A stretch of DNA of 64,000 bases from Microbacterium sp. EST19A (GCF_019969685.1 NZ_JAHXYZ010000001.1:124001-188000), one strand, 5' to 3'. Counted from the stretch's first letter, positions 49,610-60,488 are shown. Made by a program: numbers and translations. The notes: generated from the sequence alone by a model not told the origin.

Positions 49610-51118
49610 ATGGCCGTAGCCGAGGAACCCACTCTCCGTGCACTGCTGCGACGGAGGGACCTCGGCCTCGCCCTGGTCTCCCCTGCCGAGGATCTGCCGG
49701 AGGGCGCGCTCGACCGGCCGCTGCGCTGGGTGCACAGCTCCGACCTCGCCGACCCCACGCCGTTCCTGTCGGAGGACCTCGCCCTGCTGACGACCGGCAA
49801 CCAGTTCGACGACGCGGTCGACATCGACACGTACGTGCGTCGCCTCGCCGGACGCGGCGTGCTCGGTCTCGGTTTCGGCACGGAGGTGCACCGCTCCGGC
49901 ATCCCCGAGGAACTCGTGCAGGCCTGCGCCGAGAACGGGATGCCGCTGTTCGAGGTCCCCTACCGCACGCCGTTCATCGCGGTCGCCCGTGCGCACTCCG
50001 AGGCCATCGCGGCACAGGCGTACGCCCGGCGGTCCTGGGCCCTGGACACGCAGCGCGCCCTCGCCCTCGCCGCCCTCCGCCCGCACGGTCTCGACGCGAC
50101 CGTGGCCGAACTCGGCCGTCGCCTCGACGTGTGGGCGGGCATGTTCGACGCGGCCGGGGCACTGCTCAGCTCGCATCCCCGCGGCGCGATCGAGTCCCGC
50201 GTGCTCGACGACCTCGGCGAGAGGGTCATCGAGATCCTCACCCGGGGACTCGAGGCCGGGCAGTCCCTGACGCTCGACGACCGCACGTTCACCCTGTTTA
50301 CCGTCGGGCGCGGCGGTCACCTGCGCGGGGTCATCGCACTCGCGGTCGACGTGCTCGACCCGGAGGCGCGTTCGGTCGTGACCTCGGTGATCGCGATGGC
50401 GGGCCTGGCGATGGAGCAGAGCGAACAGCTGGCGCGCAGCCGACGGCGTCTGCACGCACAGCTGCTCGGCTCGCTCCTCGCCGACGACCCCGGCCTCGCC
50501 CGACGGGTGCTCGGCACGCTCCCACCCACCCCGATGGTGGTCGCGGTCGCGGGAGACGCTCCGGCGGGCCCGCTGACCGACTGGTGGGAGAGGCACCGGT
50601 CCGAGCACGGCACGCCCTCCTTCATCGCCGAGTCCGAGGACGGCGTGACAGTGTGCCTCTCCGCGAGCGACGAGCAGCTCCTCGACGAGGTCGCTGCGCG
50701 CTTCGGCATCCGCATCGGCGTCTCCGCACCGGAGGGCTACGACGCCTTCTCCCGCGCGCACGCGCAGGCTCTCACCGCTCTGCGCCAGCACGGCGAGCAC
50801 GGCGCCGTGCGGTATGCCGATACCGTCGGCTCCAGCATCCTCACCGCGCTCGCGACCGATGAGGCCCGACTCGTGGCCGAGTCCCGCCTCGCGCCCCTGC
50901 GCGAGCACGACGCCCGCACCGGCGCCGACCTCGAGCACTCCCTGCGCACCTGGCTGGAGCACGACGCCCGGGCCGAGTCGGCGGCCGCGGCGCTCGGCGT
51001 GCACCGGCACACCCTGCGCTCCCGCATCGCGCAGGCGGGGGGCATGCTCGGCATCGACCTGTCGTCGTTCCCCGCGCGGGCCGAGCTCTGGACACTGCTG
51101 CAGACCGCCCGGGACTGA
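49610..51118 (+). CDS. PucR-family regulator of GABA catabolism (GabR-like)
   Basis: 502 residues. The N-terminal PucR sensor domain covers residues ~10-130 (LRALLRRRDLGLALVSPAEDLPEGALDRPLRWVHSSDLADPTPFLSEDLALLTTG). The C-terminal PucR HTH reads LEHSLRTWLEHDARAESAAAALGVHRHTLRSRIAQAGGMLGIDL. A PucR-type GabR activating gabTDP is known from Corynebacterium glutamicum; this gene is divergent from gabT with a clear inverted repeat between, so the same role is likely. ATG 49610 follows AGAGGAG. Confidence 0.88.
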   Translation: MAVAEEPTLRALLRRRDLGLALVSPAEDLPEGALDRPLRWVHSSDLADPTPFLSEDLALLTTGNQFDDAVDIDTYVRRLAGRGVLGLGFGTEVHRSGIPEELVQACAENGMPLFEVPYRTPFIAVARAHSEAIAAQAYARRSWALDTQRALALAALRPHGLDATVAELGRRLDVWAGMFDAAGALLSSHPRGAIESRVLDDLGERVIEILTRGLEAGQSLTLDDRTFTLFTVGRGGHLRGVIALAVDVLDPEARSVVTSVIAMAGLAMEQSEQLARSRRRLHAQLLGSLLADDPGLARRVLGTLPPTPMVVAVAGDAPAGPLTDWWERHRSEHGTPSFIAESEDGVTVCLSASDEQLLDEVAARFGIRIGVSAPEGYDAFSRAHAQALTALRQHGEHGAVRYADTVGSSILTALATDEARLVAESRLAPLREHDARTGADLEHSLRTWLEHDARAESAAAALGVHRHTLRSRIAQAGGMLGIDLSSFPARAELWTLLQTARD

Positions 51119-51132
51119 GCGCGTCAGGCGCC

Positions 51133-51759
51133 TCAGTCGTTCGGCGGATCCGACGGGTGCAGGTAGCGACTCACGAACTCGTCGAAGAGCGGGACCATGT
51201 CGACCGACTCGTCGAGCAGCCACTGGAGCTGGATCCCGTCCATGACGGCACTGATCAGTCGCGCCGCGAGCGCGGGGTCGATGTCGTCGCGCACCTCGCC
51301 GACTTCCTGACCGCGGCGGAGGATCTCCCTCGCCTCGTCGGCGCGCGTCCGGTAGCGCGCGGCGAAGTCGGCGTGCGAGGGATGGTCGGAGTCGGTCGCC
51401 TCCGCCGACACGATCGCGTACAGCGACGTGAGACCCCGCGACGTCTGGTTGTGCGCGACGACCCTCTTCGCCTGCTCGACCAGCGTGTGCACGGCGGGAT
51501 CGCCCGCCGCCGCGCGCACCTTCTCATCTCGCTGACGGAGAACCTCGGCGAACAGCTCCTCTTTGTTCGCGAAGTGATGCAGGAGTCCGGCAGGAGTCAC
51601 TCCGACGCGCTTCGCGATCTCCCGCAGGGATCCGCTATGGAACCCCGTGCGGGAGAACACCACGAGCGCTTCGTCGACGATCGCCTGCCGTCGCGCCTGC
51701 CCCGTCGCATAGGGGCCGCGGGGCCCGCGAGCTGCCGTCGGTCGATCATCCGTGCCCAC
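51133..51759 (-). CDS. TetR-family transcriptional regulator
   Basis: 208 residues. The N-terminal HTH is ARRQAIVDEALVVFSRTGFHSGSLREIAKRVGVTPAGLLHHFANKEELFAEVL, a standard TetR fold; the C-terminal half (ARLISAVMDGIQLQWLLDESVDM) fits the ligand domain. GTG 51759 follows AGGAG. It lies 37 bp downstream of the glucoamylase-like gene on the same strand, so it is probably its repressor, expressed from the same promoter; other sugar loci often have this order. Confidence 0.87.
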   Translation of the reverse strand: MGTDDRPTAARGPRGPYATGQARRQAIVDEALVVFSRTGFHSGSLREIAKRVGVTPAGLLHHFANKEELFAEVLRQRDEKVRAAAGDPAVHTLVEQAKRVVAHNQTSRGLTSLYAIVSAEATDSDHPSHADFAARYRTRADEAREILRRGQEVGEVRDDIDPALAARLISAVMDGIQLQWLLDESVDMVPLFDEFVSRYLHPSDPPND

Positions 51760-51796
51760 TGCTCGCTCCTGTCCTTCGGCGAAGCGAGGGAGGGAT

Positions 51797-53365
51797 TCAG
51801 CCGTGGTGACCGCCTCCCGGTCCCCACGAGGAGCCGAATACCTGCTGCTTCATCGCCGGGCGCAGAAGCTGCTCCATCTCGCGATCCACGAAGTAGTCCT
51901 TGAGCTTATCCCGCGTGAGCTCGTTGCCGATCGCGGCCATGATCATCGACTGATCGAGCGACAGATAGCGCTCGGCGACCGTGCCGCTGTGCACGGCGAC
52001 GGCGTCGTAGAACCCGCCGGGGCCGTAGGCGCCGAGGTCGTGCTCGATGCCGCGGAGGTTGCTCAGCACGCCCTTCTTGTCGTACGGCAGCGCGAGGAAG
52101 GCCGCGTGCGGCGTCACCACGCCGTCGCCGAACTCCGGGGCAGGGTTCGTACCGACCGTGCACCCGGGCCGGTCGATGTCGACGTCGGTCTGCTCGGCGT
52201 CGGAGGTGTACCCGTCCGAGCGCATCCCGGCGATGTCGACGCCGTACTCCGCGTAGCCGCCGAAGGGGTTGCTCGCGGGCGAGAAGCCCCAGTATCCGTA
52301 TCCGGCCTCATCGAGTCCGTGCTGCTTCTGCACCTCGACCGTGATCGGATGGTTGAGCTTCCAGGACTTCGGCCCCCACTTGGTCTCCGGCACGAGCAGA
52401 TCGGGCATCAGCGACTCGAACATGCTGCCGCCCCAGCTCGGGACGAACGACATCTCGCCGTAGCGGTACGCGCCCTCCCAGACCTCGACGCCGTCGTACG
52501 TGCGGTACTCGCCCTCGGGGAGCTGCTCCTGCCAGGCGAAGTCACAGCCAGGAGGCATCGTGCGATGCGTGCCGTACAGCGCCGTCGCGGGGATCTGTCC
52601 GTTGGCGATGCCGAGGTAGGTCGCGATGCGGCTCTCGCTCACCGTCGTGTCGTAGTGGTGGCACGTGTAGTAGGACGTCTCACCCGACCCGTTGTACATC
52701 GGCGCCTCGACGCTGCAGTCCGGCGGCGGCGCGTCCCAGAATCCGCCGCGGTTGGTGCCCGCGGGGAGTCCGGCCGCACCGGCGGGGTCGAAGAACGAGG
52801 CGAAGTCCATCGAGTCGTAGAGCGCGTCCGCCTGTTCGGCGAGCGTGGGATCCGCCTCGCGCACGATGCGCAGGGCGGCAGCCAGCCATCCGTTGTCCAC
52901 GGTGCTGAGGAACGGATAGACCGGGTCGCCGGAGTCGGGCCAGGTCGTCAGCTTCTCCCCCGTGGACGGCGAGTACCAGTTGTAGAACATGCCGCTCGCG
53001 TCATTGCGCTCGAGTCCGGTCAGGGTCTCGAGCGTGGCGGACAGGCGGTCGCGCGCTTCGTCGGGGCTGATGATCCCGAGATCGCGCGCGGTAACGGTCG
53101 ACCACAGATAGCCGCCGATGTTCGTCGGCGAGGTGTAGGCGCTGGGTGTCGTCAGGTCGCCGGTGACGTTGTCGGCCGGAAGTCCCGTCTCCTCGTCGGT
53201 CATCGCCACCAGGGATTGCCAGGTGTCCGCCGCCCATCGGTTCAGGTCCTGGGTGCCCGATCGATCGCCGCCCGCCACTGCGGGGCCCGCCACTGCGGGG
53301 CCGGCCACAGTCAGGCCGGCGACGACCAGTCCGACTGTCGCCACTGCACTCATCCATCGCTTCAT
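51797..53365 (-). CDS. Secreted glucoamylase-like hydrolase (GH144-type fold)
   Basis: 522 residues with a Sec signal (VATVGLVVAGLTVAGPAVAGPAVAG). The mature protein is an (alpha/alpha)6 glycoamylase-like domain: STVDNGWLAAALRIVREADP, YWGFSPASNPFGGYAEYGVD, DGVVTPHAAFLALPYDKKGVLSNLRGIE, and SFVPSWGGSMFESLMPDLLVPE. Relatives include endo-beta-1,2-glucanases (GH144) and uncharacterised glucoamylases; substrate unknown. The signal region contains a 15-bp perfect tandem repeat (53271-53300) giving VAGPA repeats. It has a good promoter overlapping inverted repeats and is followed by a TetR gene. Confidence 0.82.
   Translation of the reverse strand: MKRWMSAVATVGLVVAGLTVAGPAVAGPAVAGGDRSGTQDLNRWAADTWQSLVAMTDEETGLPADNVTGDLTTPSAYTSPTNIGGYLWSTVTARDLGIISPDEARDRLSATLETLTGLERNDASGMFYNWYSPSTGEKLTTWPDSGDPVYPFLSTVDNGWLAAALRIVREADPTLAEQADALYDSMDFASFFDPAGAAGLPAGTNRGGFWDAPPPDCSVEAPMYNGSGETSYYTCHHYDTTVSESRIATYLGIANGQIPATALYGTHRTMPPGCDFAWQEQLPEGEYRTYDGVEVWEGAYRYGEMSFVPSWGGSMFESLMPDLLVPETKWGPKSWKLNHPITVEVQKQHGLDEAGYGYWGFSPASNPFGGYAEYGVDIAGMRSDGYTSDAEQTDVDIDRPGCTVGTNPAPEFGDGVVTPHAAFLALPYDKKGVLSNLRGIEHDLGAYGPGGFYDAVAVHSGTVAERYLSLDQSMIMAAIGNELTRDKLKDYFVDREMEQLLRPAMKQQVFGSSWGPGGGHHG
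53271..53300. repeat. 15-bp tandem repeat in signal peptide coding region
   Basis: CCCGCCACTGCGGGG occurs twice in direct tandem (53271-53285 and 53286-53300), with a degenerate third copy following. Confidence 0.9.
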
Positions 53366-53417
53366 CGTGTCTCCTCATCGAGAACGCGCTGCAGTCGGCA
53401 GCACACCGATATGCGAA

Positions 53418-53446
53418 AACCTAACATGTGTTCAGTGTTGACTCAA
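53418..53446 (-). promoter_or_regulatory. Promoter of glucoamylase-like/TetR operon with operator-like repeats
   Basis: On the minus strand TTGAGT (53446-53441), a 17-bp spacer and TAGGTT (53423-53418). TTGAGTCAA and AACACATGTT within it are near-palindromic, a candidate TetR site. Confidence 0.6.
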
Positions 53447-53484
53447 CCCCCTCCTCGGGGCAGGCCTCGTCGGCGAAGACCGAC

Positions 53485-54957
53485 TCACCGCGGGGCGTGA
53501 GCCTCGAGGAACTCGTACACGTCCGTGGTGTCGACGCCCGGGAAGGCACCGGTCGGGAGGGTCGCGAGCAGCGTGCGCGGGGTCTTCACGTTCGGCCAGG
53601 AGTTCTCGCGCCAACGCGCCTCGAGCTCGGCAGGAGCCTGCCGGCAGCAGACCTCGACGGAATGCTTCGAGACCCCGCGATGGCCGGTGTCCCGCCCGAC
53701 GAACCACTTCGTGTCGTCGAAGCGCACGCCCACGCTCACGGAGTGCAGGCCCTCGCTCGACGCCTCGACCCTGGCCGTGCACCAGTAGGTGCCGTTGCCG
53801 GTGTCGGTGTACTGGTAGTACGGGTTGAAGCGGTCGTCCTCGTCGAACACGACACGGCTCGTCCAGCGTCGGCAGCACATCTGTCCCTCGATCGCCCCGA
53901 GGCGGTCGGTCGGGAAATTGACGTCGTCGTTCTCGTACGCCTTCGTGATCGTGCCCGACTCGTGCACCTTGAGAAAGTGCACCGGGATGTCGAGGTGGCG
54001 CGTGGCCAGGTTGGTGAACCGATGCGCGGCGGTCTCGTACGACACCGAGTACGCGTCCCGCAGATCTTCGATCGAGATCGACCGGCGGGCCTTGGCGTCC
54101 TTCAGTGAGGGCACGACGTGCGCCTCGGGGATGAGGAGAGCCCCGGTGAGGTAGTTGGTCTCGACGCGCTGACGCAGGAACTCCGCGTAGCTGTGCGGTT
54201 CGGAGTGACCGAGCATTCGACTCGACAGGGCCTGCAGCACGGCCGTGCGGGCGTCACCCTTCGCCGGCACGCTGCTCGACAGGTACAGTCGTCCGTTCGC
54301 GAGATCGGCGACGCTGCGCGTGGTCTGCGGCAGGTCGGGCGCGTAGTGCAGCGTGAACCCCAGATAGGCGGCGATCTCGGATGCCGTGCGCTGAGTGAGC
54401 GGACCGCCCGGGTGTCCGACCGCAGCGAGGATCTCCGCGGCTTTCTGCTCCAGGTCGGCGAAGTGGTTGTCCTGGCGCCGCATGAGGTGGCGCAGTTCGA
54501 CGTTCGCTCGCCGGGCCTCCTCGGGCGTGGCCGCGCGCTCGTCGCGCAGTCGGTCGATCTCGCCGTGCAGAGCGAGCAGCGCCTTGAGGGCGTCGGTCGG
54601 CACGGATTTGGCGATGCGGAACGGATCGATGCCCAGCGCCCGGAAGGTCTGACCCTTCATCGCGCGCTCGAGCGCGATCTCGACCGCACTCCGCTCGTCG
54701 AGCGGCTCCCCCTCGAGCAGTGCGTCGATCGTCACGCCCAGCGCTCGGGCGATCGCCTGGAGCAGCGTGAGCTTGGGCTCGCGCTTGCCGGTCTCGATCA
54801 TCGACAGCTGGCTCGGCGCACGTTCGACCGCCGCGGCCAGGTCTTCGAGCGTCAGTCCCTGCGCCGTGCGCAACTGACGGATGCGGCGACCGATCGTGAG
54901 GGCGTCGGTGTCTTCTGAGTCGGAGACCTGGGTCCCGGAGCCTGTCGAAGGGGTCAT
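53485..54957 (-). CDS. ramB: RamB-type regulator of acetate/glyoxylate metabolism
   Basis: 490 residues. An N-terminal XRE HTH ([55 protein letters not shown]) is followed by a long central region, an ImmA/IrrE-like segment ([20 protein letters not shown]), and a Cys-containing C-terminus ([18 protein letters not shown]), the RamB/ScfR architecture (~470-490 residues). In Corynebacterium and Mycobacterium RamB controls aceA and aceB. Here it is divergent from aceA-aceB (121 bp between starts). ATG 54957 lies 7 nt after CAGAAT, which an inverted repeat overlaps, suggesting autoregulation. Confidence 0.9.
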   Translation of the reverse strand: MTPSTGSGTQVSDSEDTDALTIGRRIRQLRTAQGLTLEDLAAAVERAPSQLSMIETGKREPKLTLLQAIARALGVTIDALLEGEPLDERSAVEIALERAMKGQTFRALGIDPFRIAKSVPTDALKALLALHGEIDRLRDERAATPEEARRANVELRHLMRRQDNHFADLEQKAAEILAAVGHPGGPLTQRTASEIAAYLGFTLHYAPDLPQTTRSVADLANGRLYLSSSVPAKGDARTAVLQALSSRMLGHSEPHSYAEFLRQRVETNYLTGALLIPEAHVVPSLKDAKARRSISIEDLRDAYSVSYETAAHRFTNLATRHLDIPVHFLKVHESGTITKAYENDDVNFPTDRLGAIEGQMCCRRWTSRVVFDEDDRFNPYYQYTDTGNGTYWCTARVEASSEGLHSVSVGVRFDDTKWFVGRDTGHRGVSKHSVEVCCRQAPAELEARWRENSWPNVKTPRTLLATLPTGAFPGVDTTDVYEFLEAHAPR

Positions 54958-54965
54958 GGCGGCGA

Positions 54966-54984
54966 TTCTGTCACAGAAACAGAA
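54966..54984. promoter_or_regulatory. TTCTGT/ACAGAA repeats between ramB and aceA
   Basis: TTCTGT c ACAGAA (54966-54978) plus a second ACAGAA (54979-54984). They overlap the ramB -10 region. They differ from the published RamB site, so this is only a candidate. Confidence 0.45.
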
Positions 54985-55077
54985 TTTCGGGCATTCTTCA
55001 CCCCGGATTCGGTGAGTTGCGGACCCGAACTTCACACAGAGTGGATGCCAAGCCACCACTCTCACCGAGGAGACATC

Positions 55078-56418
55078 ATGACGAACACCGCAGGAACCAC
55101 CGCACCCCGTCCCGCCGGCCTCCGCGCCGGAGACCAGGTTCAGACGGCCGCCGAGCTCCGGGAGATCTGGGAGAGCGATCCCCGCTGGGACGGTGTCGAG
55201 CGCACGTACACCGCCGAAGACGTCATCCGCATCCGCGGCTCGGTCCGGGAGGAGTCGACGCTCGCCCACCGCGGCGCCGAGAACCTCTGGAACCTCCTGC
55301 ACACCGAGGACTACGTCCGCGCGCTCGGCGCCTACACCGGCGGCCAGGCCGTGCAGCAGGTGCGCGCGGGCCTCAAGGCCATCTACCTCTCGGGCTGGCA
55401 GGTCGCGGCCGACGGCAACCTCGCCGGCCAGACGTACCCCGACCAGTCGCTGTACCCGGCGAACTCGGTGCCTGCCGTCGTCCGCCGCATCAACAACGCG
55501 CTGATCCGCCAGGACCAGCTCGAGCACGCCGAGGCCCTCGCCGGCGAGGGCGAGATCACGCAGGACTGGCTGGCTCCGATCGTCGCCGACGCCGAGGCCG
55601 GGTTCGGTGGCCCGTTGAACGCCTACGAGCTCGCACAGTCGCTGATCCAGTCGGGTGCCGCCGGCATCCACTGGGAGGACCAGTTGGCCAGTGAGAAGAA
55701 GTGCGGCCACCTCGGCGGCAAGGTGCTGGTGCCCACCCAGCAGCACATCCGCACCCTGAATGCCGCACGCCTCGCGGCCGACGTCGCCGGGGTGCCGACC
55801 GTCATCATCGCCCGCACCGACGCCCTCGCCGCCGACCTGCTCACCAGCGACGTCGACGAGCGCGACCAGCAGTTCACCACCGGCGAGCGCACGACCGAGG
55901 GGTTCTACCGGATCCGTCCCGGCATCGAATCGGTCATCAGCCGCGGCCTCGCCTTCGCCCCCTACGCCGACCTGCTGTGGGTGGAGACCGGCGAGCCCGA
56001 CATCGAGCTCGCCCGCGAGTTCGCCGCCGCGATCCACGCGGAGTTCCCCGGTAAGCTCCTGGCCTACAACTGCTCACCGAGCTTCAACTGGAAGCGGCAC
56101 CTCTCCGACGCCGAGATCGCGACCTTCCAGCAGGACCTGGCCGACCTGGGCTACAAGTTCCAGTTCATCACCCTGGCCGGGTTCCATGCCCTGAACCACT
56201 CGATGTTCGACCTCGCCCGCGGCTACGCCGAACGCGCCATGAGCGCGTACGTCGAGCTGCAGGAAGCCGAGTTCGCCGCCGAGGCAGACGGCTACACCGC
56301 CACCAAGCACCAGCGCGAGGCGGGCACCGGCTACTTCGACGTCATCTCCACCGCGCTCAACCCCGACAGCGCGACCCTCGCCCTCGCCGGCTCCACCGAA
56401 GCCGCGCAGTTCCATTGA
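55078..56418 (+). CDS. aceA: Isocitrate lyase
   Basis: 446 residues, the length of the bacterial short form. The catalytic motif KKCGHLGGK is at residues 207-215 (Cys209), and [22 protein letters not shown] is conserved. It splits isocitrate into glyoxylate and succinate, the first step of the glyoxylate shunt used on acetate or fatty acids. ATG 55078 follows GAGGAG. It is first in an operon with malate synthase and divergent from RamB. Confidence 0.97.
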   Translation: MTNTAGTTAPRPAGLRAGDQVQTAAELREIWESDPRWDGVERTYTAEDVIRIRGSVREESTLAHRGAENLWNLLHTEDYVRALGAYTGGQAVQQVRAGLKAIYLSGWQVAADGNLAGQTYPDQSLYPANSVPAVVRRINNALIRQDQLEHAEALAGEGEITQDWLAPIVADAEAGFGGPLNAYELAQSLIQSGAAGIHWEDQLASEKKCGHLGGKVLVPTQQHIRTLNAARLAADVAGVPTVIIARTDALAADLLTSDVDERDQQFTTGERTTEGFYRIRPGIESVISRGLAFAPYADLLWVETGEPDIELAREFAAAIHAEFPGKLLAYNCSPSFNWKRHLSDAEIATFQQDLADLGYKFQFITLAGFHALNHSMFDLARGYAERAMSAYVELQEAEFAAEADGYTATKHQREAGTGYFDVISTALNPDSATLALAGSTEAAQFH

Positions 56419-56438
56419 CTTTCGAAGGACTTCAGATC

Positions 56439-58094
<1,656 letters not shown>

Positions 58095-58119
58095 TCGACG
58101 AGGACTGAAGCGGACGGAC

Positions 58120-58155
58120 GAGGCCCTCGTATGCGATCCGGCATCCGAGGGCCTC
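58120..58155 (+). terminator. Terminator of aceAB
   Basis: A 10-bp perfect stem (58120-58129 with 58146-58155) with an inner ATGC/GCAT pairing, 25 nt after the aceB stop and followed by TCTGC. Confidence 0.75.
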
Positions 58156-58226
58156 TCTGCGCCTGTGGATGACTCGGTGCTGCTCCCGAGCCTGTGCTGA
58201 CCGGTCCGCCCTCCGATCACCGGGCG

Positions 58227-58232
58227 TAGCCT
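58227..58232 (+). promoter_or_regulatory. -10 box for leaderless kinase-like gene
   Basis: TAGCCT ends 6 nt before ATG 58239. Confidence 0.5.
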
Positions 58233-58238
58233 GGGGGC

Positions 58239-58673
58239 ATGGCTGAAGTATGGACCGACATCGCCTCCGAGTTCCTGCACCTGTATCCCCGCGGGCGACG
58301 GCTTCTCGCCGTGGCAGGAGCGGATGCCGAACGCTCGCGCCACAGTGCCGACGAACTCGCGGCAGCGCTGGAGGCCGCGGGGTTGCAGGTCGAGCGGGTG
58401 CACACCGCCGACGGCGATGAGCAGTTGCTCCGCACCGAGGTGATCGCACCGTTCCGCGCGACGTCCGCGGGCGACAGCGTGCTCGTCGTCTCCGGCCCGT
58501 CCGCACTGCTGAGCGACACGGCCCGTGGCATGTGGCACTACGTCGTCTGGCAGCTCGCCGACGACGAGGCGCCGCATACCGTCGCCGCCGCGATCGTCGA
58601 CGTCACCGACCCCGCGAACCCGACCCGAAGATTCGCCGACTACTGCGCCCTCCCCGCCTCCTACGGCGCGTGA
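58239..58673 (+). CDS. Degenerate uridine-kinase-like protein without P-loop
   Basis: 144 residues. The order of elements recalls uridine/nucleoside kinases: LLAVAGADAERSRHSADELAAALEAAGLQVERVH, then RTEVIAPFR and VLVVSGPSALLSDTARGMWHYVVWQLAD. However, the Walker A GxxxxGK(S/T) is replaced by AGADAERSRHS, lacking the Lys, so ATP hydrolysis is unlikely. It may be a regulatory or vestigial relative; the kinship itself is a by-eye judgement. Leaderless start; convergent with the Lrp gene 10 bp away. Confidence 0.5.
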   Translation: MAEVWTDIASEFLHLYPRGRRLLAVAGADAERSRHSADELAAALEAAGLQVERVHTADGDEQLLRTEVIAPFRATSAGDSVLVVSGPSALLSDTARGMWHYVVWQLADDEAPHTVAAAIVDVTDPANPTRRFADYCALPASYGA

Positions 58674-58683
58674 CCGCGGATCC

Positions 58684-59202
58684 CTACGCGAACGAGGCGG
58701 CCACCGAGTTGCGGTGATAGTCGAACACGATGCTCGTGCGCGTCGACGCCACACTGCTCTGCGCCGACAGGTGCTCGAGCACGAACTCGCGCATCTCCGA
58801 CGAGTCCGCGACCGCGATGTGCAGCAGGAAGTCGTCGTCGCCGCCGAGGAAGAACACCTGGATCACCTGCGGCAGCACGCGCACACGTTCCGCGAACTCG
58901 ACGATGCTCTCGCGCCGTCCGCTCGGACGCAGCGTCACACCGATGATCGCCTGGAGACCTGCGCCCAGCATCCGCTCGTCCACGCTGGCGTGGAATCCGG
59001 TGATGACCCCGCGTTCGACGAGGGCACGCAGCCGCGCGTGCGCCGTCGACGGGGCGACGCCGAGGTGGCCGGCGAGTTCGGCATTCGTCATCCGCCCGTC
59101 ATCGGCGAGCAGCTGCACGATCCTCGCATCGATCGGGTCCAGGGCGGGGGCCCGAAGAGTGTTCGGCTGAGGACCCTGCGACGTCGTCTCCATCTGAACC
59201 AT
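58684..59202 (-). CDS. Lrp/AsnC-family regulator (AldR-like)
   Basis: 172 residues. HTH LDPIDARIVQLLADDGRMTNAELAGHLGVAPSTAHARLRALVERGVITGFHASVD, then a RAM ligand domain (LQAIIGVTLRPSGRRESIVEFAERVRVLPQVIQVFFLGGDDDFLLHIAVADSSEMREFV). It is divergent from alanine dehydrogenase, as AldR is in Mycobacterium, where alanine relieves or triggers control. The start could be ATG 59202 or the internal ATG 59193. An inverted repeat TTCAGG/CCTGAA lies immediately upstream. Confidence 0.88.
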   Translation of the reverse strand: MVQMETTSQGPQPNTLRAPALDPIDARIVQLLADDGRMTNAELAGHLGVAPSTAHARLRALVERGVITGFHASVDERMLGAGLQAIIGVTLRPSGRRESIVEFAERVRVLPQVIQVFFLGGDDDFLLHIAVADSSEMREFVLEHLSAQSSVASTRTSIVFDYHRNSVAASFA

Positions 59203-59204
59203 TA

Positions 59205-59223
59205 TTCAGGATTAGCGCCTGAA
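59205..59223. promoter_or_regulatory. Inverted repeat, candidate Lrp/AldR operator
   Basis: TTCAGG (59205-59210) and CCTGAA (59218-59223) directly before the Lrp gene. A second pair, TTCTGC (59262-59267) / GCAGAA (59282-59287), lies nearer ald. Confidence 0.5.
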
Positions 59224-59305
59224 CCGAATCATCTTCAGAAAATCTGTTGCCTGGTCGACGTTTCTGCGATTCTGTATCCACGCAGAACCTAGTCCTGGAG
59301 GATCG

Positions 59306-60400
59306 ATGAAGATCGGCGTGCCCACCGAGGTAAAGAACAACGAGAGCCGTGTCGCGCTCACTCCCGCCGGCGCCGACCGCCTCGTGCGCGAAGGCCACCG
59401 GGTGCTCGTGCAGTCCGGCGCGGGCCTCGGCTCGCGCATCTCCGACGACGCCTTCCGCGCGGCGGGCGCCGAGATCGTCGCGACGGCCGCCGACGCCTGG
59501 GGCGAGGCCGACCTGCTGATCAAGGTCAAGGAGCCGATCGCACAGGAGTACGGCTTCCTCCGGCCCGACCTGACGCTCTTCACCTACTTGCATCTCGCGG
59601 CGGACCGCGCGCTGACGACCGCACTGGTCGACGCCGGCACGACCGCGGTCGCCTACGAGACGGTGCAGCTGCCTGACCGCAGCCTTCCCCTGCTCGTGCC
59701 GATGAGTGAGATCGCCGGGCGACTCTCGGTCACGATGGGCTCGTACTCGCTGCTGCGCTCGAACGGCGGCCGCGGCATGCTGCTCGGCGGCATCGCCGGC
59801 ACGCCTCGCGCGAAGACGGTCGTCATCGGCGGCGGTGTCGCCGGCGAGCACGCGGCGGCCAACGCCCTCGGCCTCGGTTCGCAGGTCACCGTCATCGACA
59901 TCTCCCTCCCCCGCCTGCGCGAGCTCGAGCACCGCTACGGCGGCGCGCTGCAGACGCGCGCGTCGAGCCGCTACGACATCGCCGAGGAGCTCGCGACCGC
60001 AGACCTCGTGATCGGCTCGGTGCTGATCCCCGGCGCCGCTGCGCCCAAGCTCGTCACCGACGACATGGTCGCCGGAATGAAGCCGGGCTCGGTGCTCGTC
60101 GACATCGCGATCGACCAGGGCGGATGCTTCGAGGACTCGCGCCCCACGACGCACGACGATCCGACGTTCGCGGTGCACGACGCCATCTACTACTGCGTCG
60201 CAAACATGCCCGGCGCTGTGCCCGAGACGGCGACCCGCGCGCTGACCAACGCCACGCTCCCGTACGTGTCGGCGATCGCCGGCAAGGGCTGGGAGCGCGC
60301 GGCATCCGAGGATCCCTCCCTCGCCAAGGGTCTGAACGTGCAGGGCGGACGCATCACTCTCGACGCCGTCGCCCAGGCGCACGGCTTCGCGAACGCCTGA
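59306..60400 (+). CDS. ald: Alanine dehydrogenase
   Basis: 364 residues. MKIGVPTEVKNNESRVALTPAGADRLVREGHRVLVQSGAG, LIKVKEPIAQEYGFLRPDLTLFTYLHLAAD, the NAD-binding VVIGGGVAGEHAA and ANMPGAVPETATRALTNATLPYV are Ald signatures. It interconverts L-alanine with pyruvate and ammonia, using NAD+. A GGAGG site precedes ATG 59306. It is divergent from an Lrp-type regulator, its probable controller. Confidence 0.96.
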   Translation: MKIGVPTEVKNNESRVALTPAGADRLVREGHRVLVQSGAGLGSRISDDAFRAAGAEIVATAADAWGEADLLIKVKEPIAQEYGFLRPDLTLFTYLHLAADRALTTALVDAGTTAVAYETVQLPDRSLPLLVPMSEIAGRLSVTMGSYSLLRSNGGRGMLLGGIAGTPRAKTVVIGGGVAGEHAAANALGLGSQVTVIDISLPRLRELEHRYGGALQTRASSRYDIAEELATADLVIGSVLIPGAAAPKLVTDDMVAGMKPGSVLVDIAIDQGGCFEDSRPTTHDDPTFAVHDAIYYCVANMPGAVPETATRALTNATLPYVSAIAGKGWERAASEDPSLAKGLNVQGGRITLDAVAQAHGFANA

Positions 60401-60420
60401 GTCGTCCTCCGGACGCGGTC

Positions 60421-60470
60421 TGGATCAGAAACGTATACTCTGGAGTCCGCGGAACGACGTTTCTGATCCA
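60421..60470. promoter_or_regulatory. 14-bp inverted repeat around a TATACT box
   Basis: TGGATCAGAAACGT (60421-60434) and ACGTTTCTGATCCA (60457-60470) with a 22-bp spacer. TATACT lies at 60434-60439. This is a strong operator or hairpin candidate before a small membrane-protein gene. Confidence 0.75.
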
Positions 60471-60476
60471 CCGCAC

Positions 60477-60482
60477 TATCAT
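60477..60482 (+). promoter_or_regulatory. -10 box for leaderless small membrane-protein gene
   Basis: TATCAT ends 6 nt before ATG 60489. The right arm of the inverted repeat covers the -35 position. Confidence 0.45.
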
Positions 60483-60488
60483 CGGGTC

